Assembly: GCA_964631955.1 (NCBI GenBank)
Contig: CAZWBA010000010.1
Span: forward strand, 1 to 64,000
DNA: 64,000 nucleotides
From: CAMLJR01 sp964631955
GTDB taxonomy: Bacteria > Pseudomonadota > Gammaproteobacteria > Pseudomonadales > CAMLJR01
Direction: 5' to 3'
Position numbers and translations under genes: made by a program. The notes beneath the pieces are model-generated. The model was not told the DNA's origin. It did no database searches and saw nothing but the letters and a program-made list of their open reading frames with translations. This document shows positions 35,799 through 44,504 of the stretch, piece after piece. Every line of letters begins with the position of its first letter. Positions within the stretch are counted from its first letter, which is position 1.

Positions 35799-37490
35799 AT
35801 GTCATTATCAAAACCAGCGTCAATGCAGAAAATCGATGTCATCAAAATCTATCAGCGTAAAAACGCGCTGATCGTCGATGATTTTCCGGACATGCGCGGC
35901 TCGATTCGCCGCATGCTCGTCAATTTCGGTATCGCCGATGTCGAAACGGCATCGACCGGCGCAGAGGCGATCACTTGGTGCGAGAACAAATACTTCGACA
36001 TTATCCTCTGCGACTACAACCTGGGGGATGGCAAAAACGGCCAGCAGGTGCTTGAGGAATTACGTTATCGCAAACTGCTGAAGCGCACCTCCGCCTACAT
36101 GATGATCACCGCCGAAACCACCAAAAGCATGGTGTTCGGCGCCCTCGAATACCAGCCCGACGATTATCTGACCAAACCATTCACCCAAACCGTCCTGCAA
36201 AAGCGCCTCGATCGCCTCGTTCTGGAAAAAGAGGAACTCATGGAAATCAATCGCGCAATGGATGAAGCCGATTACGATCGCGCGATCGCCTTGTGCGATG
36301 AACACATCGATTCACGCAGCCGTTACGAACAGAAATGCTATCGCATCAAAGCACAATGCTTTCTTGAAAAACATTTACATCCGAAAGCGCATGCGATTTA
36401 CCAAAAAGTGGTGGAGGACCGCCCCGTCGACTGGGCACAAATCGGTTTGGGTCAGTGCCTCATGCAGATGGGCGATCTCGATGCAGCCGAACAGGTATTC
36501 AACGAATTGATCAGCCAGAACTGTCTCTGCCTCGAAGTTTACGATGCGCTCGCGCAAATCAAGGAACAGCGCGGCGATATCGCGGGCGCACAACAATTAC
36601 TGGAATACGCGAGCGATATTTCTCCGAATGCAATTTTGCGCCAGCAATTGCTCGCCGAAATAAGCCAGAGCAATGGCGATTTCGAACGCGCCGAAAAAGC
36701 GCATCGCAAAGTGGTGCGACTGGGCGCGAATTCGTGCTACGACTCGCCCGAAAACTATTTCAAACTCGCACGCTGCATTTCGACACAAATCAAACAAAGC
36801 GATACCAAAGACCGCAGACGCATCACCGAAGCCGAGGAAGTGCTCGATCGCGCACGCCGTCGCTATCGCGACAACCCCGAAGTGCGTCTGCAATCCGATA
36901 TTATCAACGCCGCTGTCTACGCCGATGCAGGACAGGTGGAAGAGTCGCGCAAACGCATCGACAGCGTGAGCCACCGACTTTCGGCGGAAAACGAAAATGA
37001 GGAGGCATCGGCGCAAATAGCGCTCGATCTGGCGCGCTGTTATCAATCGATGGGCGACAGCCAGCAGGCCCAGGCGATTCTGCGCGAACTCGCCGAAAAA
37101 TATCCCGACAACGAAGCCATCGGTGAAGCGATCGACCGCCTCTCTGACGAACCCTTATCGCAGAAAGGCAAGGACAAGGCGGTCGAGCTCAATCGGCGCG
37201 GGAAAGAATTGCTATCCAGTCAGAATTTCACCGAAGCGGTTGCGCTATTCGGTGAAGCATTGCGTCATTATCCGAACAATATCGCGGTGAAACTCAATTT
37301 ACTGCTCGCTTCGGTAAGAAACATGCGAGCACTCGGCCCCACCGCCGAACAAATCGAACGCTGCAATAAAGTGATTCACTCGGTCGACACCCTCGACGAA
37401 GATCACCCGCTCTACGATCGTTTCCAGGCATTATGGGCGAACGTCGAAGATCTCGAAGAAGAACTCGCGGACACAGATGACGATGAATGA
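35799..37490 (+). CDS. Response regulator with TPR-like repeat output
   Basis: This 563-residue protein has a receiver domain at about residues 20-140: acidic pair Asp27-Asp28, phospho-acceptor Asp72 in LCDYNLGD, and the switch Lys in YLTKPF. The rest is helical and repeat-like (for example AHAIYQKVVEDRPVDWAQIG, cut short), consistent with many TPR motifs to the C-terminus, and ends in an acidic tail (ADTDDDE). There is no DNA-binding or enzymatic output, so it probably signals by protein contact. Its end overlaps the histidine kinase gene by 14 bp. Neither start candidate (ATG 35799 or 35823) has a good ribosome site. Confidence 0.9.
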   Translation: MSLSKPASMQKIDVIKIYQRKNALIVDDFPDMRGSIRRMLVNFGIADVETASTGAEAITWCENKYFDIILCDYNLGDGKNGQQVLEELRYRKLLKRTSAYMMITAETTKSMVFGALEYQPDDYLTKPFTQTVLQKRLDRLVLEKEELMEINRAMDEADYDRAIALCDEHIDSRSRYEQKCYRIKAQCFLEKHLHPKAHAIYQKVVEDRPVDWAQIGLGQCLMQMGDLDAAEQVFNELISQNCLCLEVYDALAQIKEQRGDIAGAQQLLEYASDISPNAILRQQLLAEISQSNGDFERAEKAHRKVVRLGANSCYDSPENYFKLARCISTQIKQSDTKDRRRITEAEEVLDRARRRYRDNPEVRLQSDIINAAVYADAGQVEESRKRIDSVSHRLSAENENEEASAQIALDLARCYQSMGDSQQAQAILRELAEKYPDNEAIGEAIDRLSDEPLSQKGKDKAVELNRRGKELLSSQNFTEAVALFGEALRHYPNNIAVKLNLLLASVRNMRALGPTAEQIERCNKVIHSVDTLDEDHPLYDRFQALWANVEDLEEELADTDDDE

Positions 37491-38169
37491 ACAGGCGCCA
37501 ACTTCGCTGCTGCTCGCCTCGTCGGTACACGATATTAAAAACTCGCTGAGCATGCTGCTGAATACGCTCGATGCCGTTATCGAAGAGACGTCGATCAGCA
37601 GCGATATACAGCGCCGGCAGTTTGCCACACTGCGCGGTGAAGCGGCGCGCATCAATCACTCGCTGATTTACCTGCTCGGCCTCTATCGGCTTCAGCACCA
37701 TGAATTGCCGCTGCAGATTCAGGAAGTTTACGTCGCTGATTTTCTCGAAGAACAGATCGCTGCGAATGAATTATTATTTTCGATCCGGCAAATTGCGATT
37801 CACTGCGAGTGCGATGAATCGCTCACCGGGTATTTCGATCCGACATTGATCGCCGGTGTCATCGGCAATGTATTGGTCAACGCCTCGCGCTACGCCGCAA
37901 CGACGATTCGCATCGATGCCATCGCCGGCGAACAAGGCGGCATCACGCTGGCAATCAGCGACGATGGCCCGGGATTTCCTGAAAAAATGCTGGCGTCGAA
38001 TTATCGGCACCAGCAGAACGGCATTGATTTTAATAGCGGCAGCACCAGTCTCGGTTTATTTTTCGCGGCTGAAGTGGCTCACCTGCATCGGCGCGGAAAC
38101 GTGCACGGAACAATCGATCTCAGCAATATTGCGCCGCATGGCAGCTGTTTCAAACTTATGCTGCCCTAG
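37477..38169 (+). CDS. Short sensorless histidine kinase
   Basis: This 230-residue soluble kinase consists only of a dimerisation/phospho-acceptor helix pair and an HATPase domain. The H-box is SSVHDIKNSLSML with phospho-acceptor His18. The N-box is VIGNVLVNASRYA, and the G-boxes are SDDGPGF and TSLGLFFAAEV. There is no transmembrane segment, PAS or GAF domain. It overlaps the TPR response regulator by 14 bp and is its obvious partner. How it senses a signal is unclear; the TPR region of the regulator or a third protein may supply input. Confidence 0.88.
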   Translation: MTMNEQAPTSLLLASSVHDIKNSLSMLLNTLDAVIEETSISSDIQRRQFATLRGEAARINHSLIYLLGLYRLQHHELPLQIQEVYVADFLEEQIAANELLFSIRQIAIHCECDESLTGYFDPTLIAGVIGNVLVNASRYAATTIRIDAIAGEQGGITLAISDDGPGFPEKMLASNYRHQQNGIDFNSGSTSLGLFFAAEVAHLHRRGNVHGTIDLSNIAPHGSCFKLMLP

Positions 38170-38215
38170 ATAAACATCCAACTTCACAACACAACCACAA
38201 GGAATCAGTCAGCCT

Positions 38216-38734
38216 ATGAAAGCCATTAACATTTTTTTGATCAGCGGCCTTCTCGCCGTATCCAGCGCTTTTGCCGAACCTGTGAGTGAGAGTGCGATTC
38301 GGGAGTTGCTGGTCGTCACCAATACCAAGAATCTGCTTGAGGGAACTAAATCCCAGCTGGATGCGATGGTCGCGAAAGGTATCGAGCAAGGACTCAATGG
38401 CAAATCGCCCACCCCGAAACAGCAACAAATCATCACCGACATGAAAAACAAAATGGTGGCGCTGGTACAAGGACTCCTGTCATGGGAAAAAATGGAGCCG
38501 CTATATATCCGCCTGTATCAGGAGTCTTTTACGCAGGAAGAAGTGAATGGCATGCTCGCTTTTTATAAAAGCCCTGTCGGCCAGGCCGTCGTCAGGAAAA
38601 CACCCGTGGTCATGCAGAAAAGCATGCTGGAAATGCAAAAATCACTGGGCGAGATACTCCCTGAAATGCAGAAAATTCAGACCGAGTTTATCCGCGAAAT
38701 GAAAGAGGCCGGCAAGGCCGAAAAGGCCAACTGA
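38216..38734 (+). CDS. DUF2059 periplasmic protein
   Basis: This 172-residue protein has a signal peptide (ISGLLAVSSAFA, cleavage near residue 20) and a helical DUF2059 domain containing LSWEKMEPLYIRLYQESFTQEE (cut short) and FYKSPVGQAVVRK. The family is widespread and of unknown function. AAGGA lies before the ATG. It follows the two-component pair at 46 bp and may share its transcript. Confidence 0.88.
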   Translation: MKAINIFLISGLLAVSSAFAEPVSESAIRELLVVTNTKNLLEGTKSQLDAMVAKGIEQGLNGKSPTPKQQQIITDMKNKMVALVQGLLSWEKMEPLYIRLYQESFTQEEVNGMLAFYKSPVGQAVVRKTPVVMQKSMLEMQKSLGEILPEMQKIQTEFIREMKEAGKAEKAN

Positions 38735-38751
38735 AACAACTTCGCTGATCA

Positions 38752-38780
38752 GGCCGAACGCCTGGCTATTGCGCTCGGCC
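38752..38780. terminator. Hairpin between convergent DUF2059 and pyruvate kinase genes
   Basis: GGCCGAACGC (38752-38761) pairs with GCGCTCGGCC (38771-38780), nine of ten positions, over a 9-base loop in the 62-bp convergent gap. No strong T run follows directly, so termination is likely but not certain. Confidence 0.4.
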
Positions 38781-38796
38781 CACTGTCGGCGTCGTA

Positions 38797-40203
38797 TCAG
38801 GCAGAAATTTTTCTTACCTGCACGGCATCGACGCCATCTGCCGCGATGATGTCCGAGACGACAACCACGGTTGAGCCTTCGCCCATCGCGTGCTCCTCGC
38901 GCAATTTCGCCAATGCCTGCAGCAGCATTGCTTCCGGATCGTCACAAAACTCGATGCGATGACCAAATGTTGCGTAATTCAATGCCAGTTGCTGGCAAGT
39001 GCGCTCGTCATTGGTAAATGCGTGAATTTCCGAATAACGCGGACGGCAATTCGCCACATAATTCGCCATTACACCGCGTCGGGTGATAACAACGATAGCG
39101 GGTACGCGTAACGATTCGGCCAATTGCACGGCACTTGCCGCCAAATGCTGTTTATCCACATCGCTGCGCAGATTTTCGTAAAAACGTAGCCCGCGGCTCA
39201 ATTCGGTTTCACGTGCGATGCGATCGAGAAATTCCACGCAGCGCACGGGATATTTCCCCACCGTGGTTTCACCCGACAGCATGATCGAATCGACTTCTTC
39301 ATAGACCGCATTCGCCACATCGGTCACTTCGGCACGGGTCGGCAGCGGATTGAGAATCATCGATTCGAGCAGATGCGTCGCCACGATCACGCGCTTGCCT
39401 TTTTCAGCACACAGACGCACGATCCTGCGCTGTACACTCGGCAATTTTTCCAGCGGAATTTCGACGCCAAGATCGCCGCGCGCGACCATGATTGCATCGG
39501 CAGCATCGATAATGCTTTCAAGATTTTTAACGCCTTCCTGGTCCTCAATTTTCGCGATGATTTTGATGGCGTCGCCACCGTGCTCGGCGAGCAGCTCTCG
39601 CAATTGAGTGACATCGTTAGCTTCGCGTACGAATGAAAGCGCGACGTAATCGATCCCCTGCTCGATGCCGAATAAAATATCGCGCCTGTCCTTATTGGTA
39701 ATCGCCGGAAGATTGACCTTGATGCCCGGCAAATTGACATGCCGACGACTTTTCAGCGTGCCGCCATCGACCACGCGACAGATCAGCGCGCGTTCCTGCT
39801 TTTCCAGAACCTCGAGATTGATCAAACCATTATCGACGGTGATGCGATCGCCGCGATCGACAGCTTCGAGCAAATCCTCGTAATTGATTTGAAACGATGT
39901 TTCCTCGACATTTTCACCCGAGCGCACATTGACGGTAATGACATCGCCCTCGTTCAACTGCAGATCCTGCAGCAATGCACCGGTGCGAATCTCGGGGCCC
40001 TGCGTATCGAGCATCAACGCAACCGGATAAGGCACGGACGCATTCAACTGACGCACGGCCGCAATCACGCGTGCATGCGATTCATGATCGCCATGAGACA
40101 TGTTGAGCCGGACCACATTCATGCCCGCCGCATACAGGCGGCCGAGCATCTCCAGATTCTCCGTTGCCGGCCCGATGGTGCAGATAATTTTTGTCTTGCG
40201 CAT
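38797..40203 (-). CDS. pyk: Pyruvate kinase
   Basis: This 468-residue glycolytic enzyme transfers phosphate from phosphoenolpyruvate to ADP. The N-terminus RKTKIICTIGPAT and NMSHGDH, the catalytic MVARGDLGVE and IIAKIEDQEG, and the activator-domain SGETTVGKYP match the family. It resembles the type I/II enzymes of gammaproteobacteria in length. The start is divergent from the SpoU methyltransferase gene with a short shared promoter region. Confidence 0.95.
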   Translation of the reverse strand: MRKTKIICTIGPATENLEMLGRLYAAGMNVVRLNMSHGDHESHARVIAAVRQLNASVPYPVALMLDTQGPEIRTGALLQDLQLNEGDVITVNVRSGENVEETSFQINYEDLLEAVDRGDRITVDNGLINLEVLEKQERALICRVVDGGTLKSRRHVNLPGIKVNLPAITNKDRRDILFGIEQGIDYVALSFVREANDVTQLRELLAEHGGDAIKIIAKIEDQEGVKNLESIIDAADAIMVARGDLGVEIPLEKLPSVQRRIVRLCAEKGKRVIVATHLLESMILNPLPTRAEVTDVANAVYEEVDSIMLSGETTVGKYPVRCVEFLDRIARETELSRGLRFYENLRSDVDKQHLAASAVQLAESLRVPAIVVITRRGVMANYVANCRPRYSEIHAFTNDERTCQQLALNYATFGHRIEFCDDPEAMLLQALAKLREEHAMGEGSTVVVVSDIIAADGVDAVQVRKISA

Positions 40204-40309
40204 TATTCGCTCGCCATTGTTCTGACTTTTTTATTACTGTAGCGCAATGCTTGACACTTCGGCAGTGCGACCTCACGCTGACGGAAAGTTTTTATGCGAA
40301 TTTGCAAAC

Positions 40310-41083
40310 GTGACCGACCATCGATCGCCCTCATACGAACAAAAAAAAGCTTTTTTCGCCGGCATGCTGACCATCTACGGGCGCAAGCCGGTACTGGAAG
40401 CGCTTGCCGATCCGGCCATTCCGGTGCATTGCCTGCATTTCGCCGATAGCAATAAACCCGGCGGAATAATTCGCGAACTGGAGCAGCATGCGGCACAGCG
40501 TAATATTCCGATCAAATATCACAGCAAGATCGAGCTCTCGCGCATTTCCAGAAATTCGCGCGAGGATCAGGGTGTCGCCGCCGACTTGCGGTTACCGCAT
40601 TATCAGCGCCTCGACGATTTTATCGCCTCACGCAAAAATGACGCTGCGACAAAAATCATCGCGCTCGACCGCATCACCAATCCGCAGAATATAGGCATGC
40701 TGATCCGTTCAGCCTGCGCGGGTGGCATCGATGCCGTGCTGCTGCCGGAAAAAGGCTGCGCGCCGCTGTCGCCCCTGGTTATCAAGGCCAGCGCGGGAAC
40801 CTTATTCAAATGCCCGATTGTACGTTGCGACAATTTGCACGATGCATTGATCAAATTGCGCGGACAGCAATTTTCGATCGCGGCATTGTCATCGCACGCG
40901 CGGGAAAATTTGTTCGAACTGGCGAAAGAGGCTGCCCGCGTGTATGTGCTGGGCAATGAAAGCGATGGGGTATCGCCCGAAATCATGGCGCTTGCCGATC
41001 AGAAAATTCGTATTCCGATGGCGAACGGTGTCGAGTCGCTCAATGTCGCCGTGACAGCTGCCCTGCTCGCCTATTGCGGATGA
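40310..41083 (+). CDS. TrmH/SpoU-family RNA 2'-O-methyltransferase
   Basis: This SPOUT-class methyltransferase has an N-terminal RNA-binding substrate domain (LTIYGRKPVLEAL) and a C-terminal knotted catalytic domain with RITNPQNIGMLIRSA, VLGNESDGVS and IPMANGVESLNVAVTAALLAY, the three SpoU motifs. The target nucleotide cannot be fixed from sequence; relatives modify 23S rRNA or tRNA. The frame is open from ATG 40247. I prefer GTG 40310 because the first 21 residues do not resemble the family, but no start has a good ribosome site; ATG 40364 is also possible. Confidence 0.85.
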   Translation: MTDHRSPSYEQKKAFFAGMLTIYGRKPVLEALADPAIPVHCLHFADSNKPGGIIRELEQHAAQRNIPIKYHSKIELSRISRNSREDQGVAADLRLPHYQRLDDFIASRKNDAATKIIALDRITNPQNIGMLIRSACAGGIDAVLLPEKGCAPLSPLVIKASAGTLFKCPIVRCDNLHDALIKLRGQQFSIAALSSHARENLFELAKEAARVYVLGNESDGVSPEIMALADQKIRIPMANGVESLNVAVTAALLAYCG

Positions 41084-41101
41084 TCATGGGGGTGCGGATG
41101 A

Positions 41102-41560
41102 TTATCGCGGACGCCAGCGCGCAGCTGCATCCTCGTCGCTACGGCGTGCGTCGACCCAGCGGGTACCGGCATTCGACATCTCCTTCTTCCAGAATGGCGC
41201 CTGCGTTTTCAAAAAGTCCATGATGAATTCACAGGCAGAAAACGCTGCGCCGCGATGACGGCTGGCAACGCCGACAAAGACGATCTGATCTGTGGTACGC
41301 AATTCACCGATGCGATGAATCACTCTAACCGCGAGCAATGGCCACCGCTGTTTTGCCTGCGCGATGATATCGGCAATGGTTTTCTCGGTCATTCCCGGAT
41401 AATGTTCAAGCGCGAGCGAAGTGACATCGGAATTTTCACTGATATCGCTCACGACACCCACGAAACTTGCCACCGCGCCGATCGAGCGACTGGAAATTCG
41501 CAGCTGCGCCATTTCAGCACCCGCATCGAAATCTGCGTATTGAATACTGACTTCCGACAT
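41102..41560 (-). CDS. moaE: Molybdopterin synthase catalytic subunit
   Basis: MoaE joins MoaD-thiocarboxylate sulfur to precursor Z to form molybdopterin. LEHYPGMTEK, VIHRIGEL, VGVASRHRGAAF and APFWKKE (catalytic Lys) are the family motifs. Start ATG 41560 has GGAG at good spacing (152 residues). An ATG at 41584, overlapping the moaD stop as TAATG, would add eight residues. Confidence 0.94.
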   Translation of the reverse strand: MSEVSIQYADFDAGAEMAQLRISSRSIGAVASFVGVVSDISENSDVTSLALEHYPGMTEKTIADIIAQAKQRWPLLAVRVIHRIGELRTTDQIVFVGVASRHRGAAFSACEFIMDFLKTQAPFWKKEMSNAGTRWVDARRSDEDAAARWRPR

Positions 41561-41583
41561 CGCCCGCTCCGGTTGAACTGCCA

Positions 41584-41829
41584 TTAACCGCCGGTGACGG
41601 GCGGAAAAAATGCCACCTCGTCACCGTCGCTCAGCGCATGATCGAGCGAAACCACCTGATGATTGACGGCAACAATGATATTCGGCGCCCGCAATACTTT
41701 CGCCCACGCATCACCCCGCTCTGTTACCAGTATCGAAATCAATTCGTCGATATCGGCTGCGAGCGCGCAGCTTAAATTTTCGGTGTTGAGCCGTTCGCGA
41801 ACACTGGCAAAAAATAAAACGTTAAGCAC
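41584..41829 (-). CDS. moaD: Molybdopterin synthase sulfur carrier subunit
   Basis: This is an 81-residue ubiquitin-fold protein that ends in Gly-Gly (FFPPVTGG), the tail that is thiocarboxylated. The N-terminus xLNVLFFASVRE matches E. coli MoaD (MIKVLFFAQVRE) when the start is GTG 41829, which overlaps the end of moaC by 8 bp. Length equals the E. coli protein. A much longer open frame in the same phase is antisense noise inside moaC. Confidence 0.93.
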   Translation of the reverse strand: MLNVLFFASVRERLNTENLSCALAADIDELISILVTERGDAWAKVLRAPNIIVAVNHQVVSLDHALSDGDEVAFFPPVTGG

Positions 41830-42409
41830 AGCTACCATCCATCGATTCATCGTCGCGGACATCACTGCCTTTGCGAATATTGTTATCCCTGCAGCTGTCG
41901 TTGACCTGGCGAACATCGTCTTTGTAAATATAAGAACCCGATTTGCCGCCGTGCTTTTCCAGCAAACGCAAGCCGCCGATTTCCATCGACTTGTCGACAG
42001 CCTTGCACATATCGTAAAGGGTGAGTGCGGCGACACTGGCCGCCGTGAGCGCCTCCATTTCCACGCCTGTCTGCCCCGCCAGCTTGCAGGTCGCGCGAAT
42101 ATTGATGCGCTGACGGGTATGGTCGAGTTCAAAGTCAACGGCAATGGACGATAACAATAAGGGATGACACAGCGGAATTAATTCGGCACATTTTTTTGCG
42201 GCCTGAATTCCTGCAATGCGCGCCACTGCAAGCACATCGCCTTTTTTATGGCCGCCTTGCGCAACCAGATTCAGCGTTTCCGGCTGCATCGAAATAAAAC
42301 CTTCGGCGATCGCGCTGCGCTGCGTCACTGGCTTTTCGGTGACGTCGACCATGCTGGCACGGCCTTCGGCATCCAGATGAGTCAGTTGTGATTGCGTGAG
42401 CGGCGACAT
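41822..42409 (-). CDS. moaC: Cyclic pyranopterin monophosphate synthase, with C-terminal extension
   Basis: MoaC works with MoaA to turn GTP into cyclic pyranopterin monophosphate. LCHPLLLSSIAVDFE, TGVEMEALTAASVAALTLYDM (cut short) and KSGGKSG-like HGGKSGS are the diagnostic motifs. At 195 residues it is about 30 longer than usual: after GGKSGSYIYKDD a polar tail (VRQVNDSCRDNNIRKGS) runs on into the moaD start. moaC-moaD-moaE form an overlapping operon without moaA or moaB. Confidence 0.93.
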   Translation of the reverse strand: MSPLTQSQLTHLDAEGRASMVDVTEKPVTQRSAIAEGFISMQPETLNLVAQGGHKKGDVLAVARIAGIQAAKKCAELIPLCHPLLLSSIAVDFELDHTRQRINIRATCKLAGQTGVEMEALTAASVAALTLYDMCKAVDKSMEIGGLRLLEKHGGKSGSYIYKDDVRQVNDSCRDNNIRKGSDVRDDESMDGSCA

Positions 42410-42516
42410 GATAAAAATCCGTATGCGGGCAGCATAGTCTGCGCTGCAGCTACGCAACGGGCAACTTTTTATTTCCCCGAATCGCGGCGCGATCACCCGA
42501 ATCGATGACACTGAAA

Positions 42517-42756
42517 TCAGACGCGAACGAACGCTCCGATCGCCGCCGCGGCGATAAGCAGGCCCACCGGAAAACTCACTATCAATCCGAAGCGGTCGAT
42601 GCCGGTATTGCCAAACACGAGAACATAGCGATCGCTGCCGGATTTACGCCGCTCGCCCAGCCGCTCGTTTATTCTGCCGGAAGCCGGAGGACAACCCGAA
42701 TTGAGTACGCGACGATCGCCGATGGAACGCCTGTTCAACCCGATGTAGAAGGACAT
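42517..42756 (-). CDS. Small single-pass membrane protein
   Basis: This is a 79-residue protein: a basic, polar N-terminal half (GLNRRSIGDRR and NERLGERRKSG) and a C-terminal hydrophobic helix (LIVSFPVGLLIAAAAIGAFV), predicting a tail-anchored or N-in topology. The ATG at 42756 is preceded by GAGGTGG six bases upstream, a strong ribosome site and the main reason for calling it real. It is upstream of moaC on the same strand, 107 bp apart. No family is recognised. Confidence 0.6.
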   Translation of the reverse strand: MSFYIGLNRRSIGDRRVLNSGCPPASGRINERLGERRKSGSDRYVLVFGNTGIDRFGLIVSFPVGLLIAAAAIGAFVRV

Positions 42757-42915
42757 AGACCACCTCACATGTCAGCGAGATGATTGAATTATACGCGCGC
42801 CGATACGGCAGGCTTCGATCAAAGATATCTAAACGCCCATCGGTTTAGGACGACCGGTATAAATGCGTTGCGGAGTGATAAACTCGGCGTGAAACGGCAA
42901 ACCGGGGAATGGCAG

Positions 42916-43353
42916 ATGGAATACTTACACACGATGGTACGCGTAAGCGATCTGGAAAAATCGTTGCACTTCTATTGTGACCTGCTCGGCCTTGAGGAAA
43001 TATCGCGCAACGAAAATGAGAAAGGCCGCTACACACTGGTATTTCTCGCCGCACCGGGCGATGCCGATACCGCGCGCGCCACAAAGCGACCGTTAGTCGA
43101 ACTCACCTATAACTGGGACGCGGAAGATTACGGCAGCGCACGCAATTTTGGCCACCTCGCCTTTCGCGTCGACGATATTTATGCAACGTGTCAGCGCTTA
43201 ATGGATGGCGGCGTGGCCATCAATCGTCCGCCGCGCGATGGCCATATGGCGTTCGTGCGCTCGCCCGATAATATTTCCATCGAGCTGTTACAAAGCGGAT
43301 CGCTGCCACCGCAGGAGCCGTGGTTGTCGATGCCCAACAGCGGCAGCTGGTAA
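42916..43353 (+). CDS. gloA: Lactoylglutathione lyase (glyoxalase I)
   Basis: This is a 145-residue VOC-fold enzyme that isomerises the methylglyoxal-glutathione hemithioacetal to lactoylglutathione. The metal ligands His5 (MEYLHTMVRV), Glu in LVELTYNW, His in FGHLAFRV and Glu in SIELLQ are all in place, and the length is typical of nickel-type bacterial GloA. The start is ATG 42916, preceded by GGGGAA; the longer open frame from 42784 has no similarity. Confidence 0.93.
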   Translation: MEYLHTMVRVSDLEKSLHFYCDLLGLEEISRNENEKGRYTLVFLAAPGDADTARATKRPLVELTYNWDAEDYGSARNFGHLAFRVDDIYATCQRLMDGGVAINRPPRDGHMAFVRSPDNISIELLQSGSLPPQEPWLSMPNSGSW

Positions 43354-43395
43354 ACCAGCAGGGGCCTGGCAACGCTCGGCTTCCGCCGCTTTCCC

Positions 43396-43433
43396 GCAAT
43401 AAAAAACCCGGCAAATGCCGGGTTTTTTATTGC
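43396..43433. terminator. Bidirectional intrinsic terminator between gloA and korB
   Basis: A 17-bp perfect stem, GCAATAAAAAACCCGGC (43396-43412) and its complement (43417-43433), with loop AAAT. Runs of A and T flank the GC core, so it works in both directions for these convergent genes. Confidence 0.95.
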
Positions 43434-43449
43434 ATCGCTCAACGAGTTC

Positions 43450-44502
43450 CTAGCGGAAACTCTCGTTGATATTCTGCAGCGCATCGTTGCCCGGGCACAG
43501 TTCTTTCTCGGTCAGCGAACGCAATGGTTTATGCACGGTGCCAATGGTTTCGTGCAGATCGGTCGGCTCGGTATCCATGTACAACAGACCGGTGAGAATC
43601 TTGCCGTGCTGTTTGTATTCCTGGATTAAATCGAGCGCCGAGCGACGATTGTGAATATCGAGCTTCTCGTCGATTTTGTGCAAGTGCACTACGGAACCGT
43701 CGTGCAACGTCACCTCCTGCGATGAACCCGGCGCGTAGCTCGTGGTGATTTCTTTACGCATCGGGACGAAATCGACGGTGCCCGTTGCTTCGAGATGGTC
43801 GCGCACGAATTCGTACGATTTGGTTGAACCGGGATTGTTATTGAAGGTTACGCACGGCGAAATCACATCGATAAAGGCGAAGCCCGGGAATGTGATCGCC
43901 GCTTTCAATAACGGCACGAGCTGCTCTTTATCGCCCGAGAAACTGCGCGCGACAAAACCAGCGCCAAGTTGCAGCGCCATCGCCACGAGATCGATCGCTT
44001 CGAACGGATTGGCATCGCCCTTCTTGCTCTTCGAACCTGCGTCGGCCGTTGCGGAATCCTGACCCTTGGTCAGACCGTAGCAGCCGTTGTTCTCGACGAT
44101 GTAGGTCATGTTCAGGCTGCGACGCACCGCGTGCACGAACTGGCCCATACCGATCGACGCGGTATCGCCATCGCCCGATACGCCGATATAAATCATGTCG
44201 CGGTTAGCCATATTCGCACCGGTCGCAACCGATGGCATACGACCATGAACGGAGTTGAAACCGTGCGAATTGCCGAGGAAATACGTCGGCGTTTTCGACG
44301 AGCAGCCGATGCCCGACATTTTCGCAACCTTGTGCGGCTCGATCGATAATTCGAAACAGGCCTGCACGATCGCGGCGCTGATCGAATCGTGACCGCAACC
44401 GGCGCAGAGTGTCGACAATGCGCCTTCGTAATTTTTCTTGGTGTAACCGAGATCGTTGGTCGGCAGATCCGGGTGGCGGAAACTGGGTCTTAAGTACGTC
44501 AT
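43450..44502 (-). CDS. 2-oxoacid:acceptor oxidoreductase, beta subunit
   Basis: This 350-residue, TPP-binding half of a 2-oxoacid (probably 2-oxoglutarate) ferredoxin-type oxidoreductase converts the oxoacid and CoA to acyl-CoA. LCAGCGHDSI, GIGCSSKTP, and the TPP/Mg2+ site SGDGDTASIG with NNGCYGLTKGQ are the family signatures. It begins 2 bp after the alpha gene. Third gene of an operon (FAD/Fe-S, alpha, beta). korB is the closest named equivalent; the substrate is inferred. Confidence 0.9.
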   Translation of the reverse strand: MTYLRPSFRHPDLPTNDLGYTKKNYEGALSTLCAGCGHDSISAAIVQACFELSIEPHKVAKMSGIGCSSKTPTYFLGNSHGFNSVHGRMPSVATGANMANRDMIYIGVSGDGDTASIGMGQFVHAVRRSLNMTYIVENNGCYGLTKGQDSATADAGSKSKKGDANPFEAIDLVAMALQLGAGFVARSFSGDKEQLVPLLKAAITFPGFAFIDVISPCVTFNNNPGSTKSYEFVRDHLEATGTVDFVPMRKEITTSYAPGSSQEVTLHDGSVVHLHKIDEKLDIHNRRSALDLIQEYKQHGKILTGLLYMDTEPTDLHETIGTVHKPLRSLTEKELCPGNDALQNINESFR

Positions 44503-44504
44503 AT

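Noticed and set aside
41830..42144. Upstream part of a 186-codon frame that contains moaD
   Set aside because: It is antisense-phase reading inside moaC. Only the last 81 codons match MoaD, with a GTG start at 41829.
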